Part shown: piece by piece, positions 61,797-64,000 of the stretch
How positions within the stretch are numbered: position 1 is the first letter of the stretch
Layout of the letters: every line of letters begins with the position of its first letter
NCBI RefSeq assembly: GCF_014647475.1
Contig: NZ_BMPG01000003.1
Coordinates: forward strand, 372,001-436,000
Direction of reading: 5' to 3'
From: Halocalculus aciditolerans
GTDB taxonomy: Archaea > Halobacteriota > Halobacteria > Halobacteriales > Halobacteriaceae
DNA: 64,000 nt
Notes under the pieces: model-generated
Seen by the model: only the letters and a program-made list of their open reading frames with translations
Databases searched by the model: none
Told to the model about the DNA's origin: nothing
Made by a program: the position numbers and the translations under genes

Positions 61797-62822
61797 ATGG
61801 CTTTTTCACAGGCATGGCTCCTTTCGGCGTTAGCCCAAGCGACCGCCGCAATCGTCGGCCTCACGATTGCGTTTACAATTTCCTCATACACTACTAGAAG
61901 AGAATATGTCCTAAGCCGAACAGACCGATATCGAGATGAAATTATTGAATTCAAAGAGAAATACCAATATGTGTTTGACAATATGGCGAGGGCACTCAAA
62001 GAGAGTAGCTCCTTCCGCTATGAAAATGTTCGATTCAATTTGGATGAGGATATTGATTCCTGGGCGGAGAACCAGCGAGATCCTAAAACCGCAGAGGTTT
62101 GGGCTCGGATTTCTGGCATAGCGGATGCATTGTCGGACATTGAACCGAACCTGAACCCAGATATGACGCGTGAACAGGTGGGTATGATTAATAAGGCAAG
62201 TGAAGAATTGCCGTGGTATTTCGGATCAGGTACTGATTCTTCAAAGCAGGTTTATCGTGAGGTGGCTGGACTGAACGAAGATGCTGATTTACCGGATGGA
62301 TATTACTTTGAGGACATTTTTGACGAAGGTCGTAGGGTTGAGAGTTGGCTGAGTCGGTTCCTTACAACGAAATATGATAATCAGGTGGCAACGAAACCAG
62401 GAGATATGCCGCTATCTGGGCAGAATCTCTATTCTTGGGCTACCCTGTTTGAGGAACTAAATCGAGACGCGAAGCATATAGCCTCAAGATCTGTCGGAAC
62501 TGATGTTGATGATTTCCTTAACCGAGAGTTTTCGACGAACATCCTAATAACAGACATTAAGCTGTCCATCGTTGGGATATTGATTCCTCTTCTGTTATTA
62601 GTGAGTTCACCGGGGGCGAAATGGCCAGAGTTCATCACGAGTCATGTGCCGGATTCTCTTCTGTCGTGGCTACTATATCCTGTAGAGATTCTATTGATTT
62701 TTGCCGTAGCCTACTACACAGGCTATCTATTCCTCTATATGCTGGTTGACCTGAATTACGAAGTGCCCACGACGATGAAGGAAGCTCTCGGAGTTGAAGA
62801 CTCCGAAACTGAAGGCGGTTAA
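61797..62822 (+). CDS. unknown membrane protein, low-GC accessory gene
   Basis: The protein has 341 residues. An N-terminal TM (about 7-28, LLSALAQATAAIVGLTIAFT) is followed by a long soluble helical region (RTDRYRDEIIEFKEKYQYVF and a coiled-coil-like stretch) and two TM helices near the C-terminus (LSIVGILIPLLLLVSSPG; LLYPVEILLIFAVAYYTGYL). The soluble domain would sit in the cytoplasm between membrane anchors. An SD-like AAGGAG lies 13 bases before the ATG. Base composition is far below its neighbours. No family is recognised. It could belong to a defence or phage-related system; this is only suggested by the setting. Confidence 0.65.
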   Translation: MAFSQAWLLSALAQATAAIVGLTIAFTISSYTTRREYVLSRTDRYRDEIIEFKEKYQYVFDNMARALKESSSFRYENVRFNLDEDIDSWAENQRDPKTAEVWARISGIADALSDIEPNLNPDMTREQVGMINKASEELPWYFGSGTDSSKQVYREVAGLNEDADLPDGYYFEDIFDEGRRVESWLSRFLTTKYDNQVATKPGDMPLSGQNLYSWATLFEELNRDAKHIASRSVGTDVDDFLNREFSTNILITDIKLSIVGILIPLLLLVSSPGAKWPEFITSHVPDSLLSWLLYPVEILLIFAVAYYTGYLFLYMLVDLNYEVPTTMKEALGVEDSETEGG

Positions 62823-63013
62823 TATCTGTTAGGAACGGAATTGTTTTATATATTAAATATTTGAAACAAACGTTTGGTACGCAAATGTACTGAATGGGTG
62901 TTTCACCTCTTCCACTGAATAAAGAAATCGTATTGACAGCTACTGGTAGGCATGGAGCTGGATATTGTGGTGGAGCTTCAGATATGAGAGAGGCTTGACG
63001 ACAACCCGATAAT

Positions 63014-63772
63014 TTAATACGCGGTCTCTGACGGGTTGGCGAACTCGTCCTTGATGAATACGACGTTGATGCCAACGCTCGCTCGAATCCGATCCCTGTC
63101 GTTGTACATATCGGATGCGTCGCTTGTCACGATTCGCTGAAGGAAGTTCCTGTCGCTCAACCACGCTACACTTGAGAGAATTACCGTGTCAACGTACCCA
63201 TCGACAAATCCGAGGGGGTCAGTATACTGTTGCCATTGCTCCTCCTTCACGTCTTTATCGCGGACTCGTGTACGAATCACCTCGCGTTTTTCCCGTGCCT
63301 GGGTTTGAATCGTATCACACAGGGTCTCCATCACTTCAGCGGCGACCTCTGTGGTGATCGGCCGCCCATCAATTTCCTCTTCCAGAAAGCCTCGAATCCG
63401 TGGACGGATGTACTCCTCAATGAGGTCCTCATCCGTCTTTTTCTTCACCTGGCTTTCCTCCAAGAACGAGTCCACGAGCGTCTCTAAGTCCAACTCCTCA
63501 TCGGTGAGCGATTCCATTTTCAAGTCCAGGTTGAATTGGGCGGCACGAATCGGGGAGAGCTTCTTTCCAAAGACGCCTTCTTCTGTATCCCAATCAACGT
63601 CCGCCTCTTCCAACGAATTCTCCCGAGTCCGATTACAGTAGTCGTAGATGACGGCCTCATTGACAAAGAGCGCGTTTTCAGTGTCGAAGAGGCGCTCGGC
63701 TTCGTCCCGCCAGGCATCATGGAGGAAGGTCAGCCCGATCAATAGGCCGTTGTCTAAGAAATACCGCGCCAT
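63014..63772 (-). CDS. PIN-domain protein (VapC-like, large)
   Basis: The 252-residue protein carries PIN acidic residues: Asp7 in RYFLDNGLLIGLTF, an acid in NEAVIYDYC, Asp in VDGYVDTVILSSVAWL, and Asp pairs in IVTSDASDMYNDRDRI. The core is about twice the size of ordinary VapC; a helical insertion (ESLTDEELDLETLVDSFLEE and EYIRPRIRGFLEEEIDGRPI) lies between the first and second halves. PIN domains are RNases, often toxins. The start is four bases after the stop of a coiled-coil gene, which would be the natural antitoxin/partner. Confidence 0.75.
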   Translation of the reverse strand: MARYFLDNGLLIGLTFLHDAWRDEAERLFDTENALFVNEAVIYDYCNRTRENSLEEADVDWDTEEGVFGKKLSPIRAAQFNLDLKMESLTDEELDLETLVDSFLEESQVKKKTDEDLIEEYIRPRIRGFLEEEIDGRPITTEVAAEVMETLCDTIQTQAREKREVIRTRVRDKDVKEEQWQQYTDPLGFVDGYVDTVILSSVAWLSDRNFLQRIVTSDASDMYNDRDRIRASVGINVVFIKDEFANPSETAY

Positions 63773-63775
63773 GGT

Positions 63776-64000
63776 TCACCCGGTCACCTCGATGTCAAGG
63801 AAGGGTACGACGAAGGCTTCTGCCGCTTGTAAAGCCGTTTCTGAATCACGAGCATTCTGACGTGCATTAGTCCGCTCCCGTTCCAAAAGATCGGCCCGCA
63901 TCGCCTCTTTTTCCGCCTCAATATCGGAGATATCCCGCTCCGCCTCGATCTCCTTCCTAGAAACGCCGTTGTTCTCGCGGCAGGCTAACTCCAAGCAGAA
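63776..64000 (-). CDS. coiled-coil protein, partner of the PIN gene (partial)
   Basis: The gene enters from beyond the window, so only the last 74 residues are seen. They are a heptad-rich, charged helix (RKEIEAERDISDIEAEKEAM, RADLLERERTNARQNARDSE) followed by a short hydrophobic end (AFVVPFLDIEVTG). It is the upstream gene of a two-gene operon with the PIN protein, with three bases between stop and start. An antitoxin role is suggested by order and size only. Confidence 0.55.
   Translation of the reverse strand, partial: FCLELACRENNGVSRKEIEAERDISDIEAEKEAMRADLLERERTNARQNARDSETALQAAEAFVVPFLDIEVTG

Noticed and set aside
1-64000. tRNA, rRNA and CRISPR arrays
   Set aside because: I read the intergenic regions for cloverleaf-like ends and regularly spaced direct repeats and saw none; a covariance-model search would be decisive for tRNAs.

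Overview
The window is a piece of a haloarchaeal (class Halobacteria) genome. The evidence is a GC-rich, Asp/Glu-rich acidic proteome, Tat-type lipoprotein signals, halocyanins, a bat-type HTH activator, HalX-type response regulator, TFB and TRAM proteins, archaeal TATA boxes and leaderless starts. No rRNA, tRNA or CRISPR array was seen. I cannot name the species.

Layout. 1-4.5 kb: end of an acyl-CoA dehydrogenase, a large PH-like/HNH-repeat protein, a beta-propeller protein and a Rieske protein. 4.9-7.2 kb: a membrane-tethered HTH regulator between two exported proteins, with two helically phased arrays of GAAAC/GTTTC half-sites next to the three genes. 7.7-10.9 kb: a DUF4129 / DUF7269-DUF58 fusion / DUF7519 operon lacking its usual MoxR partner in the window, bordered by a decayed IS6-type transposase. 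11.6-13.9 kb: a three-gene ABC export operon with a lipoprotein. 14.9-17.3 kb: an iron regulon of a substrate-binding lipoprotein and a flavoprotein, each under a DtxR-like palindrome. 17.5-22.6 kb: HD hydrolase, decayed TnpB, several small or regulatory genes. 22.8-36.9 kb: ordinary chromosomal genes: SMR pump, AI-2E-type membrane protein, TRAM protein, acyl-CoA synthetase, a two-component cluster, sirtuin, hydrolase, amino-acid permease, bat-type regulator and a DgcN/DgcA-like pair.

37.4-45 kb: a six-gene ba3-type oxidase operon. It holds a membrane-anchored tandem halocyanin, subunit II with CuA, subunit I, an anchored accessory protein, a copper-type P-ATPase and a CVSC membrane protein. 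Together these supply the electron donor, the oxidase and probably copper for its assembly. 45.4-52.6 kb: two small HTH regulators, a D-xylose-dehydrogenase-like enzyme, aldo/keto reductase and a GH10 xylanase-like lipoprotein (a possible xylan/xylose locus), a histidine kinase and a cold-shock protein.

53-64 kb is accessory and increasingly AT-rich. It contains a PQQ-propeller lipoprotein, a three-gene DUF7342 operon with a perfect operator-like palindrome, a broken TFB gene whose frame is lost by a 7-bp tandem repeat, a transposon-like unit with two related DDE-fold proteins, and a low-GC island with a winged-helix regulator, an unknown membrane protein and a PIN-domain toxin-like gene with a coiled-coil partner running off the window.
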